64,000 bases of DNA from assembly GCF_025398735.1 (NCBI RefSeq), contig NZ_CP104694.1:2009001-2073000 (forward strand). The letters are read 5' to 3'. Origin of the DNA: Tahibacter amnicola. GTDB taxonomy: Bacteria > Pseudomonadota > Gammaproteobacteria > Xanthomonadales > Rhodanobacteraceae. Under the pieces are notes generated by a model. The model ran no database searches. It had not been told where the DNA came from and was given only the letters and a program-made list of their open reading frames with translations. This document shows, one piece after another, positions 51,612 to 64,000 of this stretch (position 1 is the first letter of the stretch; every line of letters begins with the position of its first letter). The translations under genes were made by a program, and so were the position numbers.

Positions 51612-52687
51612 ACCAGCCACTCGGCAGCCGGCGTCGCGTGCCCGGCCAGGCGCCCGGCCTGCCAGCGCAGGGCCTGTTCGGCAAACATGGCGCACCAGAC
51701 GTTGGGTTGCGGCTGCGGTGCATCGGGCCGGAAGGTGAGCACACCGGATGGTGCGATGCGTTGGACCAGTGCCCGTGCAAGACTGGCCATTGCTGGCGTG
51801 GGTGCGCCCTCGCGGGTGAGCAGGGCGATGCGCAGGGCCTGGGCAATGATGTCGCTGCGCGGAACGGTCGAATCTTCCGCTTCTGGCAGGCTGCCGTCGG
51901 CGTTTTGCAGTGCCAGCAGGCGCTGCAGCAGTATTCGCACGCCATCAATGCTGGTGGGATCGGCGACGAGTATGCCCTCTGCGAAATACAGGGTCGGATG
52001 CAGCATTTCCAGCGGAACCTGCGCGGCGACGGCGGCGTAGCGCTGCGCCAGCGCGGTGCAGGCCTGCGCGAGCAACGGCGGCACAGTGATGTGCCGTGCT
52101 GCCAACGTGACGCGCGATGATGCCTTCACCTCGAACGGGCCGCCCACCGTCGACCAGCGGACCGGCAACCGGGCATCCGGCGTGAGTCGGCGCGCGGCGC
52201 GGATCTCGCCGGTTTCGTCCACCAGTCGCGCCAGTTCGGCCAGCACGCGTTCGACCGCATTGCGCGGCAGCGTGATCAAACCCGTTTCGGTGGCGGCACA
52301 CAGGCCGCGCAACAGCATGGCCAGGTCGAAGAAGAACACGGCGTCATTGCGCCAGTCGCTTTCCGTCTCGCCGTTCACATAGGCGCGCGTCGCCGGCACA
52401 GCGCCGTTTTCAAACTGGCGCGTCGTCCAGTCGGCCGCGGCCTGTGCCGCCCGGGCGAGCAGTGGGCGTTCGGCGGCCTGGTCGCGTGCGACATCGGCCA
52501 GCCAGTGCAGGTAGTAGCCGGTGATTTCCGGATAGACGTAGCGCGCCGTGCCGTCCGCGTCGAACGCGCCGAAGACACCGCCGGCATGAACGCCGCTGTC
52601 GCATTGCACGGCGCCTGACAGCAACCAGGAGCGCAGGCGGTCGGCCGCGGCCGTCAGTTCCGGGCCGGACAGTGAAGCGGTGGTCAT
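51608..52687 (-). CDS. Unknown protein of the glycan operon, predicted alpha/alpha-barrel
   Basis: Protein of 359 residues without signal peptide. The sequence is mainly helical with repeating hydrophobic pairs and fragments such as YVYPEITGYYLHWLADVA and NADGSLPEAEDS, which recall terpenoid-cyclase-like or six-hairpin glycosidase toroids; no family or catalytic residues were recognised. AAGGA is well spaced for the ATG at 52687. It overlaps the glycosyltransferase gene downstream and follows the epimerase gene by 34 bases, so it most likely works on the same glycan. Confidence 0.7.
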   Translation of the reverse strand: MTTASLSGPELTAAADRLRSWLLSGAVQCDSGVHAGGVFGAFDADGTARYVYPEITGYYLHWLADVARDQAAERPLLARAAQAAADWTTRQFENGAVPATRAYVNGETESDWRNDAVFFFDLAMLLRGLCAATETGLITLPRNAVERVLAELARLVDETGEIRAARRLTPDARLPVRWSTVGGPFEVKASSRVTLAARHITVPPLLAQACTALAQRYAAVAAQVPLEMLHPTLYFAEGILVADPTSIDGVRILLQRLLALQNADGSLPEAEDSTVPRSDIIAQALRIALLTREGAPTPAMASLARALVQRIAPSGVLTFRPDAPQPQPNVWCAMFAEQALRWQAGRLAGHATPAAEWLV

Positions 52688-52721
52688 TCGGGACATCCTT
52701 TTTCTGGTGTATTTGTAAGAA

Positions 52722-53876
52722 TCAGGCGGGCACTGCGGCCGGTCTTGCGGTCTGCGCGGAGCGGATGGCGAGGAAGCGCGCGATCTCGGCGGCGATGCGT
52801 TCGCCGCTGTAACCGTCGCCGTAGGGCGCATCCGCGGAAAATGGCAGGCGCGCCGGCGGCGGCGCAGCGAGGATCCGGTCCGCCTCGGCAACGATGCGGT
52901 CCACGCGGGGCGGCACCAGTGTTGCAGCGCCGATCGCCACGCTTTCGGGCCGTTCCGTGTTCTCCCGCACCACCAGCACCGGCGTACCCAGGTAGGGCGC
53001 TTCCTCCTGGATGCCGCCCGAGTCGGTGATCGCCAGCCGCGAGTGCGCCAGCAGGGCGATAAAGGGCTGGTAGTCCATGGGATCGACCAGGGCGACGCGC
53101 GGATGGGTCGACAAGTGGCGCCGGATGCGTCCGCCGACCGCGGGATTGGGATGAACCGGGCAAACCACACCGGCTTCCGGATGGCGCGCAAGCAGATCCA
53201 GAACCGACGCGCAGACCACGTCGAGGCCGCGGCCATAATTTTCGCGACGGTGCAGGGTAAGCGTGATCAGGTCGCGCACGCCGGGAATCTGCGGCACTGG
53301 TACCGGATCGGGCGATTCCACCTGCCAGCGCAGGAGGTCGATCACGGTATTGCCGACGCGATGGATCCTGGCCTCCGCTATCCCTTCGTGGCGCAGGTTC
53401 TGCGCAGCGCTGACCGTCGGCGCGAAATGCAGCGCGGCGATCGGCGCGATGCGCCGCCGGAACAACTCCTCGGGAAAGGGGCGGTACGGGTGGCTGGTTC
53501 GCAGCCCTGCCTCGACGTGTGCGAGCGGCAGGAGCAAATCCCGCGCTGCCAGCGATGCCGCATAGGCCGTCGTGGTATCACCCTGGGAGACGACCAGGTC
53601 GGCGCGTTGTTCCGCGGCGACGCGCCGGATCTGCGCCCGCAGGCTGGCCAGGGCGTGCGACAGCGAGGCGGGCGCGATCTGGCCCGCCTGCACATCGCAG
53701 GCGATGCCCACGTGGGCGAACGTGCGTTCCACCATCTGTTCGTGCTGGCCACTGTTGACCAGTACCGTGCGCAATGACGGCTGCTGCCGCAGCGCCGTGA
53801 CCAGGCTGGCGAGCTTGAGGCACTCGGGACGCGTGCCTGCCACAACCAGTACGGTGGAATTCAACGAGGTTTTCAT
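52722..53876 (-). CDS. wecB: UDP-N-acetylglucosamine 2-epimerase (WecB family)
   Basis: Non-hydrolysing epimerase of 384 residues, the family size, which interconverts UDP-GlcNAc and UDP-ManNAc. Seen: VLVVAGTRPECLKL near the start, VSQGDTTTAYAASLAA, AHVEAGLRT, THHRREN-like TLHRRENYG, CPVHPNP, and ITDSGGIQEEAPYLGTPVLVVRENTERPE. The start at ATG 53876 gives the family N-terminus. First gene of the minus-strand glycan operon. wecB is given for the family; the cellular pathway is not known. Confidence 0.85.
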   Translation of the reverse strand: MKTSLNSTVLVVAGTRPECLKLASLVTALRQQPSLRTVLVNSGQHEQMVERTFAHVGIACDVQAGQIAPASLSHALASLRAQIRRVAAEQRADLVVSQGDTTTAYAASLAARDLLLPLAHVEAGLRTSHPYRPFPEELFRRRIAPIAALHFAPTVSAAQNLRHEGIAEARIHRVGNTVIDLLRWQVESPDPVPVPQIPGVRDLITLTLHRRENYGRGLDVVCASVLDLLARHPEAGVVCPVHPNPAVGGRIRRHLSTHPRVALVDPMDYQPFIALLAHSRLAITDSGGIQEEAPYLGTPVLVVRENTERPESVAIGAATLVPPRVDRIVAEADRILAAPPPARLPFSADAPYGDGYSGERIAAEIARFLAIRSAQTARPAAVPA

Positions 53877-53984
53877 GCGCTCGTCGCCCCCCAAGAGCGA
53901 CGTGGATATCGAACAGTACGTAACACGCTGCCAACGACGCGGGTGCGGGACGCAGCGTCGCAGGACGCGTACAACAGATGGCAA

Positions 53985-55769
53985 TCAAAGGGGTTCACAG
54001 CGCCGGGCCAGCCAGTCCTTTTCGTCCGGCGTCAGCAGTGGACCCACGCCATCGAGCACGGTGCGGTGATAGCGGTTCAGCCAGTCGACTTCCGCGCCAT
54101 CGAGCTGTTCGCGCACGATCGGACGGGTGTCGATGGGGCAAAGTGTCAAAGTCTCAAAAGAGAGAAATTCACCAAACTCGGTGGTGCCGGCGGCAACGGT
54201 CGCCAGAAGGTTCTCGATGCGCACCCCGTGGCGACCCGGCCGATAGATGCCCGGCTCGTTGGACGTGACCATGCCTTCCACCAGGGCAACGGGGGGTTCG
54301 GCGCTGCTCGGGCGGATCGATTGCGGGCCTTCGTGGACGTTGAGGAAATAGCCCACCCCATGCCCGGTGCCATGCCCGTAGTTGATGCCGGCCGCCCAGA
54401 TCGGCGCGCGCGCCAGGGCGTCGAGCTGCTGGCCGGTGGTGCCGCGCGGAAAGCGGGCGTGCGACAGGGCGATCATGCCTTTGAGCACCAGGGTGTAGTC
54501 GGAACGCTGTTCGGTCGTGGTCGGGCCCAGTGCAATGGTGCGGGTGATGTCCGTCGTGCCGCCTTCGTACTGGCCGCCCGAGTCGACCAGGAGGAGTCCT
54601 TCCGCGCGAAGCGCCGCGTGCTGCGTCGGCGTTGCCCGGTAGTGCGGTAGCGCGCCGTTGGCGAGGTAGCCGGCAATGGTGGCAAAGCTCTCGCCGACAA
54701 AGCCTGGCTGACGGCTGCGTTCATGACGCAGGGCGGCGTCGATGTCCAGCTCCGTCAACGGCTGGCCACGCGCCAGTTGTTCCTCCAGCCAGCGCAGGAA
54801 GCGCACCAGGGCTACGCCGTCGTGGCGCATCGTCTGGCGGATGTGGGCCAGCTCCTCGCGGCTCTTGGCCGCCTTGAATGCCTGGCTGGGGTTGGGGTGG
54901 CGGATCTGCCGCACCGATGCCGGTGCCGCCTCGGCGATAGCGGCGACGATGCGCCGGGGATCGAGCCAGAGCCGGGCGTCGGCGGGCAGGTGCGCCAGCG
55001 CAGGCGGGAGCGTGTCGTACGGCGCCAGGTGAATACCGTCCCGGGCGAGTTCAGCGGCCAGCTCGTCGGCGATCTTGCCCGGATCAATGAACAGGGTGCT
55101 GTGCTCCGGTCCGATCAGCAGGTGGGCGAGAAAGACCGGGTTGTAGGCCACGTCCGTGCCACGCAGGCCAGTGATCCAGGCCACGTCGTCCAGCGCGCTG
55201 ACCAGGTGGTGCGTAGCGTCCTTCTCCCGCATCGCCGTGCGGACCCGGGCGAGCCGTTCGGCGCGGGTAGTGCTGAGGTAGGCCGGTTCATGGGCGCGCA
55301 CCGGATGGGCAGGGCGCGCCGGGCGGTCGGTCCAGATGCGATCGACCGGGTCCAGGTCCGTGCGCAGGCGGCGTTCGTTCTCGAACTGGCGGCGCAACTG
55401 ATCCTGGGCTGCGAGGGAAAGGGTATCGCCGGCGACAGCGACGGTGGCGTCAGCTGGCGTGTTCCCGGCAATCCACGCCGCGTGATCGGGAATGCCGGGA
55501 TTTCCCTGGCGCATCAGGGTGATGCCGCTGCCATCGAGCTCCTGGGCGGCCTGTTCGAAGTAGCGTGAGTCGGTCCAGAGCCCGGCAAATTCCGCGGTCA
55601 CGACGAGCGTGCCGGCCGAGCCGCCGAAACCGGAGAGCCACTGCCGTGCCTGCCAGCGTGCCGGCAGGTACTCCGACAGATGCGGATCCGCCGACGGAAC
55701 GACCAGCGCAGCGACCCCCTCGGCGTGCAAGATCTGGCGCAGGGCGTCGATGCGTTCGGGAATGGACAT
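53985..55769 (-). CDS. pepP: Aminopeptidase P family protein (M24B)
   Basis: Metallopeptidase of 594 residues with three domains, like eukaryotic-type Xaa-Pro aminopeptidase 1: two creatinase-like N-terminal domains (starting IPERIDALRQILHAEGVAALVV) and a C-terminal pita-bread domain. Metal ligands are seen in LLLVDSGGQYEGGTTDITRT (Asp pair), GHGTGHGVGYFLNVHEGP (His), VTSNEPGIY (Glu) and IENLL (Glu). It removes N-terminal residues preceding proline. The ATG at 55769 begins the conserved part. It is transcribed away from the repeat array. Confidence 0.88.
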   Translation of the reverse strand: MSIPERIDALRQILHAEGVAALVVPSADPHLSEYLPARWQARQWLSGFGGSAGTLVVTAEFAGLWTDSRYFEQAAQELDGSGITLMRQGNPGIPDHAAWIAGNTPADATVAVAGDTLSLAAQDQLRRQFENERRLRTDLDPVDRIWTDRPARPAHPVRAHEPAYLSTTRAERLARVRTAMREKDATHHLVSALDDVAWITGLRGTDVAYNPVFLAHLLIGPEHSTLFIDPGKIADELAAELARDGIHLAPYDTLPPALAHLPADARLWLDPRRIVAAIAEAAPASVRQIRHPNPSQAFKAAKSREELAHIRQTMRHDGVALVRFLRWLEEQLARGQPLTELDIDAALRHERSRQPGFVGESFATIAGYLANGALPHYRATPTQHAALRAEGLLLVDSGGQYEGGTTDITRTIALGPTTTEQRSDYTLVLKGMIALSHARFPRGTTGQQLDALARAPIWAAGINYGHGTGHGVGYFLNVHEGPQSIRPSSAEPPVALVEGMVTSNEPGIYRPGRHGVRIENLLATVAAGTTEFGEFLSFETLTLCPIDTRPIVREQLDGAEVDWLNRYHRTVLDGVGPLLTPDEKDWLARRCEPL

Positions 55770-56023
55770 GTCAGGCAGGGGCGGCGGGTCAACCGCCCAC
55801 GCTAGTCGTTTCAACCTGGGCCTTCAAGTCTGCTGACACATAACTGTCACCGGGCGACGGGGCTGGCCGTCAAGTGGTCCGGCACGGTTGCGCCCAAACC
55901 CGTCGTCGGCCGGACCAGGTGACCTGCGCCGGGGCTGGACAGCGTCGGCGCCGTGCCTGACGGAGTCCGGCCCGCACATCTCCCGGCGATCCCCCGGCAG
56001 ACGGCGTCCCGTGCGGGCATTTT
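55770..56023. other. Non-coding sequence before the tandem repeats
   Basis: Very GC-rich and without a gene. It should hold the pepP promoter on the minus strand, which was not identified. Confidence 0.5.
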
Positions 56024-56870
56024 GGCCGCCCCCTTGACTCAAGGGGGCTCCAGAGAAATTCCGTGCACCGGGGCTGGTCTTGCCGTCCCTGGCGATCATT
56101 CGCTCGCAGCTAGGGGTAGATGCCTGTGACAGGTCTCCACAACCCCGCCAAACGCTGGCGGTGCCAGCATTTGGCCGCCCCCTTGACTCAAGGGGGGCCG
56201 GAGAATTCCCGTGCACCGGGGCTGGTCTTGCCCTCCCTGGCGATCATTCGCTCGCAGCTAGGGGTAGATGCCTGTGACAGGTCTCCACAACCCCGCCAAA
56301 CGCTGGCGGTGCCAGCATTTGGCCGCCCCCTTGACTCAAGGGGGCTCCGGAGAATTCCTGTGCACCGGGGGTGGTCTTGCCCTCCCTGGCGATCATTCGC
56401 TCGCAGCTAGGGGTAGATGCCTGTGACAGGTCTCCACAACCCCGCCAAACGCTGGCGGTGCCAGCATTTGGCCGCCCCCTTGACTCAAGGGGGCTCCAGA
56501 GAATTCCCGTGCACCGGGGCTGGTCTTGCCCTCCCTGGCGATCATTCGCTCGCAGCTAGGGGTAGATGCCTGTGACAGGTCTCCACAACCCCGCCAAACG
56601 CTGGCGGTGCCAGCATTTGGCCGCCCCCTTGACTCAAGGGGGCTCCAGAGAATTCCCGTGCACCGGGGCTGGTCTTTCCCTCCCTGGCGATCATTCGCTC
56701 GCAGCTAGGGGTAGATGCCTGTGACAGGTCTCCACAACCCCGCCAAACGCTGGCGGTGCCAGCATTTGGCCGCCCCCTTGACTCAAGGGGGCTCCGGAGA
56801 ATTCCCGTGCACCGGGGCTGGTCTTTCCCTCCCTGGCGATCATTCGCTCGCAGCTAGGGGTAGATGCCTG
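56024..56870. repeat. Six-copy tandem repeat, period 148-149 bp
   Basis: Units begin with GGCCGCCCCCTTGACTC at 56024, 56173, 56321, 56470, 56619 and 56768; the sixth is cut short at about 56870, where pyrG's promoter begins. Units are nearly identical, differing at a handful of sites (for example CTCCAGAG or CTCCGGAG, GTCTTGCC or GTCTTTCC). Each contains CCCCCTTGA-C-TCAAGGGGG, a perfect inverted repeat, and a second hairpin in AACGCTGGCGGTGCCAGC. Short open frames inside it are by-products of the repetition. Confidence 0.95.
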
Positions 56871-59398
<2,528 letters not shown>

Positions 59399-59414
59399 GA
59401 GGAAATGGAATCCG

Positions 59415-59654
59415 ATGCACGATGAGGCCGCTGTAAAGCTCCTGACGGAAATCCGCGATATCCAGCTGCGGCTGGAATCGTCCTACCAGGAAACGGCAAG
59501 GCGTGCACTGGAGATCCAGCAGGCCGCCGTCGAGACACAGCGTGCGGCCTACGAACAGCAAATGCGTACGGCGAGGCTGTATCGCCGGGTTGTGGGAAGT
59601 TCGGCGGTGATCATGGTGATCATCCTGTTCATGGCATTCCGTTCGTCCTTTTGA
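59415..59654 (+). CDS. Small membrane protein with coiled coil
   Basis: Protein of 79 residues. Residues 1-52 are an amphipathic, charged helix (VKLLTEIRDIQLRLESSYQE, RRALEIQQAAVETQRAAYEQ) likely to form a coiled coil; residues 57-75 are a membrane helix (VVGSSAVIMVIILFMAF) close to the C-terminus. The orientation would place the coil in the cytoplasm. GAGGAAAT lies ahead of the ATG. It is 16 bases after kdsA and probably cotranscribed. Family not recognised. Confidence 0.75.
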   Translation: MHDEAAVKLLTEIRDIQLRLESSYQETARRALEIQQAAVETQRAAYEQQMRTARLYRRVVGSSAVIMVIILFMAFRSSF

Positions 59655-59782
59655 TGATGCCGCAGGCCCCCGCCCTTGCATGGACCGGAGTCCGGCGTTC
59701 CCCGTCGTTCTCCCGGGCAAGGCAGGCGCGGCATCAGGGAAGGTATCGCTCGCGAACAAATGCTGGTGCAGGAGACTTCAAA

Positions 59783-60961
59783 ATGAACAAGTACGCAAAA
59801 TGGATGGTTGCGGGAATGGCAGTGCTGGGTGCTGCCGCCCCGGATGCGGTGTTGGCGGATGCGCAGCGGCTCGGTCCGCCAGCCGGCGGTACCGCTTACC
59901 CGGCCTTCGCCCAGAATATTGCGTTGGATGACCTCACTGGCACAGTGGCAGCCAGTTCGCATCTTGAGCAAAATGCGGGAACATCGAATCGGGGAGCAGT
60001 CGAGCTGTTCCGCCGTGCTGACAGTGGCTGGAATCACGTCGGAACACTGAAGGATCCGACGGCGGATATTTTCGGATGGCGCCTGGCAGCGGGTGATGGA
60101 TGGATTGCTGTCGGTGCTGCGGTGTCCGGCACGCACGTCATCGATCTGTTCCAGAATACGGGCGCTGGATGGGTCTATCGCCAGCGCCTGGTGCCCTCCA
60201 TACCCGGCGTGCCTGCCGTCCATCTCGGCAAGATCACGCTGGACGGCGGGAACCTGCTGGTCGGTTCCAGCTATTTTCCGGGGAACATGCCGGGAAAGAC
60301 CCAGGTGGAGGCCTACCGCCTGGTGGGTGAGACCTGGCAATCCGAGGGCGTCCTGGAAACGCCCTACGCCCGGTGGTACCTGGGCCGCGCGATGGTGCTG
60401 TCCGGTGACTCCGCGGTCGTCACGGTGGAGTTCCCGACCCTCGACCAGGCTCCCAAATTCGCCAGCTTCGTCCGCAATCAGGGGCAGTGGCAGCACGTTT
60501 CCAGTGCCCTGGCGCCCGCGATCGACTATCCCTATGTCAATCATGCCCTCGCAATCTGTGGTGGCAACTTGTTCGTCTCCGTCCGCTCGGTAAACGTCGA
60601 CGGCGGCAACGGCCTCGTCCAGCGATACACCGGCAGCGCCTCTGCCTGGACGCCTTCCGGCAATCCGCTGACGAGCGGCGACCACTATTTTGGCTGGGGC
60701 CTCGGCTGCTCAGCAGGCGCGCTGGGCATCACTGCGCCCGGAGCGCAAAAGGCGTATCGCCTTGCGCCGGGACATGGCGCCGAGCTGGAAACACTGCAGA
60801 CGCCCGAGTACACCGGCAGGGCCTTCGACGACAACCAGGTTGTGGTGCACGCCAACGACGTCATCATCAACGACATGTGGGGGCTGGTACCGGCTGTCGG
60901 CTACGTCGGTGCGGCGTTTGCCTTCCTCGATGATCGTCTGTTCCGCCATGGTTTTGATTAA
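59783..60961 (+). CDS. Secreted beta-propeller-like protein of unknown function
   Basis: Protein of 392 residues with a signal peptide ending AVLADA (about residue 26). The body has repeated beta strands of the type GAVELFRRADSGWNHVGTL, VIDLFQNTGAGWVYRQRL and VEAYRLVGETWQSEGVL, the pattern of FG-GAP-like propeller proteins, without clear calcium loops. It ends DDRLFRHGFD, like the tails of two other secreted proteins in this window. AGGAG precedes the ATG. It is inserted between kdsA and eno. Confidence 0.72.
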   Translation: MNKYAKWMVAGMAVLGAAAPDAVLADAQRLGPPAGGTAYPAFAQNIALDDLTGTVAASSHLEQNAGTSNRGAVELFRRADSGWNHVGTLKDPTADIFGWRLAAGDGWIAVGAAVSGTHVIDLFQNTGAGWVYRQRLVPSIPGVPAVHLGKITLDGGNLLVGSSYFPGNMPGKTQVEAYRLVGETWQSEGVLETPYARWYLGRAMVLSGDSAVVTVEFPTLDQAPKFASFVRNQGQWQHVSSALAPAIDYPYVNHALAICGGNLFVSVRSVNVDGGNGLVQRYTGSASAWTPSGNPLTSGDHYFGWGLGCSAGALGITAPGAQKAYRLAPGHGAELETLQTPEYTGRAFDDNQVVVHANDVIINDMWGLVPAVGYVGAAFAFLDDRLFRHGFD

Positions 60962-60974
60962 TTCACTCACGTAG

Positions 60975-62279
<1,305 letters not shown>

Positions 62280-62292
62280 GGCCTGATGCCAC

Positions 62293-62604
62293 GTGCTGCG
62301 TTACGCCGCCCTGATTCTCCTGATTCTCCTGATCGTTCTGCAGGTCAAGCTGTGGACAGGAGCGGGCGGCGTGCGCGAAGTGGAAAGCCTGCAGAGCGCC
62401 GTCGAGGCGCAGAAGAAACAGAATGCCGAGCTCAAGGCGCGCAACGACGCACTGGGCGCCGAAGTGCAGGACCTCAAGGAAGGGCGCGATGCCATCGAAG
62501 GCCGCGCCCGCTCCGAGCTGGGCCTGATCCGGCCGGGTGAAACCTTCTATCAGATCGTCGAGCCCGGTGCGGAGGATAAGAACCCGCCGCCGCGGCGGCC
62601 CTGA
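62293..62604 (+). CDS. ftsB: Cell division protein FtsB
   Basis: Divisome protein of 103 residues: membrane helix at about 3-20 (YAALILLILLIVLQVKLW), then a periplasmic coiled coil (REVESLQSAVEAQKKQNAEL) and the conserved end EGRARSELGLIRPGETFYQI. The start is a GTG at 62293. It works with FtsL and FtsQ. The position between eno and ispD is canonical. Confidence 0.93.
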   Translation: MLRYAALILLILLIVLQVKLWTGAGGVREVESLQSAVEAQKKQNAELKARNDALGAEVQDLKEGRDAIEGRARSELGLIRPGETFYQIVEPGAEDKNPPPRRP

Positions 62605-62650
62605 GCCGGTACCCGGCTCTGCGGGACGATCAACGTCACCGGAGGGATGG

Positions 62651-63349
62651 ATGAGCAAGGCCTATTGGTGCGTCATTCCCGCGGCGGGGGCGGGGCGTCG
62701 CTTCGGCGCCGCCATGCCCAAGCAGTATCTGCGCCTGGGCGAAAAACCCTTGTTGCTGCATACGCTCGAGCGGCTCGCCGCCCACCCGCAGGTAGCGGGA
62801 CTCATGGTGGTGATCGCGGCGGACGACAGCTACTGGACGCACGGAATGCTGGAAGTGCTGGGCAAGCCGCTGCTGCTGGCGACTGGCGGCAGCGAGCGCG
62901 CCGATTCGGTACTGGCGGGATTGCGTGCACTGCCTTCGTCCATCGCTGACGACGAATTTGTGCTGGTACACGACGCGGCGCGGCCCTGCGTTTCGGCAGA
63001 GGACATCAGCCGTCTGGTCGCACGTGCGACCGCCGGTGACGGCGGCCTGCTGGCGGCCCCCCTGCGCGACACGCTCAAGCGGGCCGATGCCGACGGCTGC
63101 GTCCAGTCGACCGAGCCGCGAGAGGCGCGCTGGCGCGCCCTGACGCCGCAGATGTTTCGCCGCGGGCCGCTTAGCGCGGCCCTGGCAGCGGCGGCGGAAG
63201 CGGGCGTGATGGCGACCGACGAATCCATGGCCATGGAACGGGCCGGTCACCGGCCATTGCTGGTGGAAGGCGCGGAAACCAATCTCAAGGTCACCACGCC
63301 GGCGGATTTGCTGCTGGCCGAATTTCTACTGGCGCGCCACGTTGGATGA
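62651..63349 (+). CDS. ispD: 2-C-methyl-D-erythritol 4-phosphate cytidylyltransferase
   Basis: Enzyme of 232 residues in the MEP isoprenoid pathway, transferring CMP to MEP. Nucleotide-binding start [18 protein letters not shown] (about 10-27), [23 protein letters not shown] and the C-terminal ATDESMAME-type region are present. GGAGGG is well placed before the ATG at 62651. Confidence 0.96.
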   Translation: MSKAYWCVIPAAGAGRRFGAAMPKQYLRLGEKPLLLHTLERLAAHPQVAGLMVVIAADDSYWTHGMLEVLGKPLLLATGGSERADSVLAGLRALPSSIADDEFVLVHDAARPCVSAEDISRLVARATAGDGGLLAAPLRDTLKRADADGCVQSTEPREARWRALTPQMFRRGPLSAALAAAAEAGVMATDESMAMERAGHRPLLVEGAETNLKVTTPADLLLAEFLLARHVG

Positions 63350-63386
63350 CGGCATCGCATCGGTGCCGGGTCGAGGAATAGAGATA

Positions 63387-63863
63387 ATGCGGATTGGGCA
63401 AGGATTTGACGTACACGCCTTCGGGCCGGGAGATCATGTCGTACTGGGCGGCGTACGCATTGCGCACAGCCAGGGCGTGATTGCCCACTCGGACGGCGAC
63501 GTGGTGATCCACGCGCTATGCGACGCCCTGCTGGGTGCGTTGGCGCTGGGCGACATCGGACAGCACTTCCCGCCCAGTGACGAGCGCTGGCGTGGTGCCG
63601 ACAGCCGCGTGTTCCTGCGTCATTGCATGGCCTTGCTGGCACAGCAGGGCTACCGGCTTGGCAACGCCGATGTCACTGTGATCGGCGAGCGCCCGAAGGT
63701 GTTGCCGCATGCACCGGCGATTCGCCAGGTGCTCGCCGCCGACATGGCCTGCGAGCCGGGAGCGGTGAGCATCAAGGCCACGACCACTGAAAAGCTCGGC
63801 TTCACCGGCCGTGGCGAAGGCATCGCGGCCATGGCCGTCGTGCTGGTGGAAAAAGCCGGCTGA
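63387..63863 (+). CDS. ispF: 2-C-methyl-D-erythritol 2,4-cyclodiphosphate synthase
   Basis: Trimeric zinc enzyme of 158 residues, next step but one after IspD. Zinc ligands Asp8 and His10 (GFDVHAF) and His42 region ([19 protein letters not shown]) are present, as are HFPPSD and the C-terminal [26 protein letters not shown] precedes the ATG at 63387. After it, to the end of the window, there is no further supported gene. Confidence 0.96.
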   Translation: MRIGQGFDVHAFGPGDHVVLGGVRIAHSQGVIAHSDGDVVIHALCDALLGALALGDIGQHFPPSDERWRGADSRVFLRHCMALLAQQGYRLGNADVTVIGERPKVLPHAPAIRQVLAADMACEPGAVSIKATTTEKLGFTGRGEGIAAMAVVLVEKAG

Positions 63864-64000
63864 GTGCCGGCGGTGCTTTCGATACCTTTTTGTCGAGGGG
63901 AGATCTGGACAATGCCGCATTCGCTTGTCCGTCGCCATTCCCTCGGAATAGCGCGGTGTGTGCGTTCGGATCTCTCCTGGTGGTGACTGCCTGATGTCGT

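Noticed and set aside
56080-56708. Series of repeated short open frames inside the tandem array
   Set aside because: They arise from one translated repeat unit and carry no ribosome-binding site or domain.
56024-56870. CRISPR array
   Set aside because: Period is 149 bp and whole units are alike; there are no unique spacers and no cas genes.
63912-63986. 24-codon frame with GAGGGGAG upstream at the end of the window
   Set aside because: Too short and unlike any known leader peptide; no conserved gene is expected before the next operon member.

Overview
The window is GC-rich, gene-dense bacterial chromosome. Gene order and protein character point to a gammaproteobacterium of the Lysobacterales (Xanthomonadales), most like Rhodanobacteraceae. 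The evidence is the blocks rpoE-rseA-degP-lepA-lepB-DUF4845-rnc-era-recO, nagZ-hpt-mtnP and pyrG-kdsA-eno-ftsB-ispD-ispF, plus a RpoN-type pilin locus and many secreted proteins. The taxonomic placement is inference; there is no 16S gene here.

Layout. 1-8.8 kb: envelope-stress sigma factor, its anti-sigma factor and a DegP/MucD protease, followed by LepA, signal peptidase I, RNase III, Era and RecO. Near-consensus sigma-E promoters precede both rpoE and degP. 8.8-19.8 kb: a receiver-Hpt protein, a YdbH/YdbL-type intermembrane lipid-transport pair, RlmD, a CYTH protein, NagZ, Hpt, MTIP phosphorylase, a cold-shock protein, tRNA-Pro(CGG), a DadA-like dehydrogenase, an N-formylglutamate deformylase and a small lipoprotein. 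19.8-30.4 kb: parE, then divergent type IV pilin genes (pilE against fimT-pilW-pilX-pilV) with sigma-54 type promoters facing both ways, then a secreted seven-repeat FG-GAP propeller protein. 30.4-33.5 kb: TIGR03032 protein, AraC regulator and a degenerate GGDEF membrane protein. 33.7-40.2 kb: a phosphate-scavenging region with a TonB-dependent receptor, beta-propeller phytase, CHAD protein and PstS; Pho-box-like repeats precede the receptor and pstS. 40.2-43.4 kb: 1.1 kb of structured non-coding DNA holding two copies of a palindromic element, then an ATPase-HNH pair resembling the Septu (PtuAB) anti-phage system, in visibly less GC-rich DNA. 43.5-48.2 kb: a His/Met-rich outer-membrane protein and an M36 metalloprotease. 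48.6-53.9 kb: a four-gene minus-strand glycan operon. 54-64 kb: an aminopeptidase P, a six-copy 149-bp tandem repeat abutting pyrG, then pyrG-kdsA-eno-ftsB-ispD-ispF with two extra genes inserted between kdsA and eno.

Points that stand out: three unrelated secreted proteins share a C-terminal tail of the form (L/I)F-x-(D/N/H)-GF(E/D), which looks like an undescribed sorting or anchoring signal; the Septu-like operon sits beside repeated structured elements; PilX and PilV are far larger than their families; and phytate and phosphate uptake genes appear to share Pho control. All functional calls are from reading the sequence; no database search was run.
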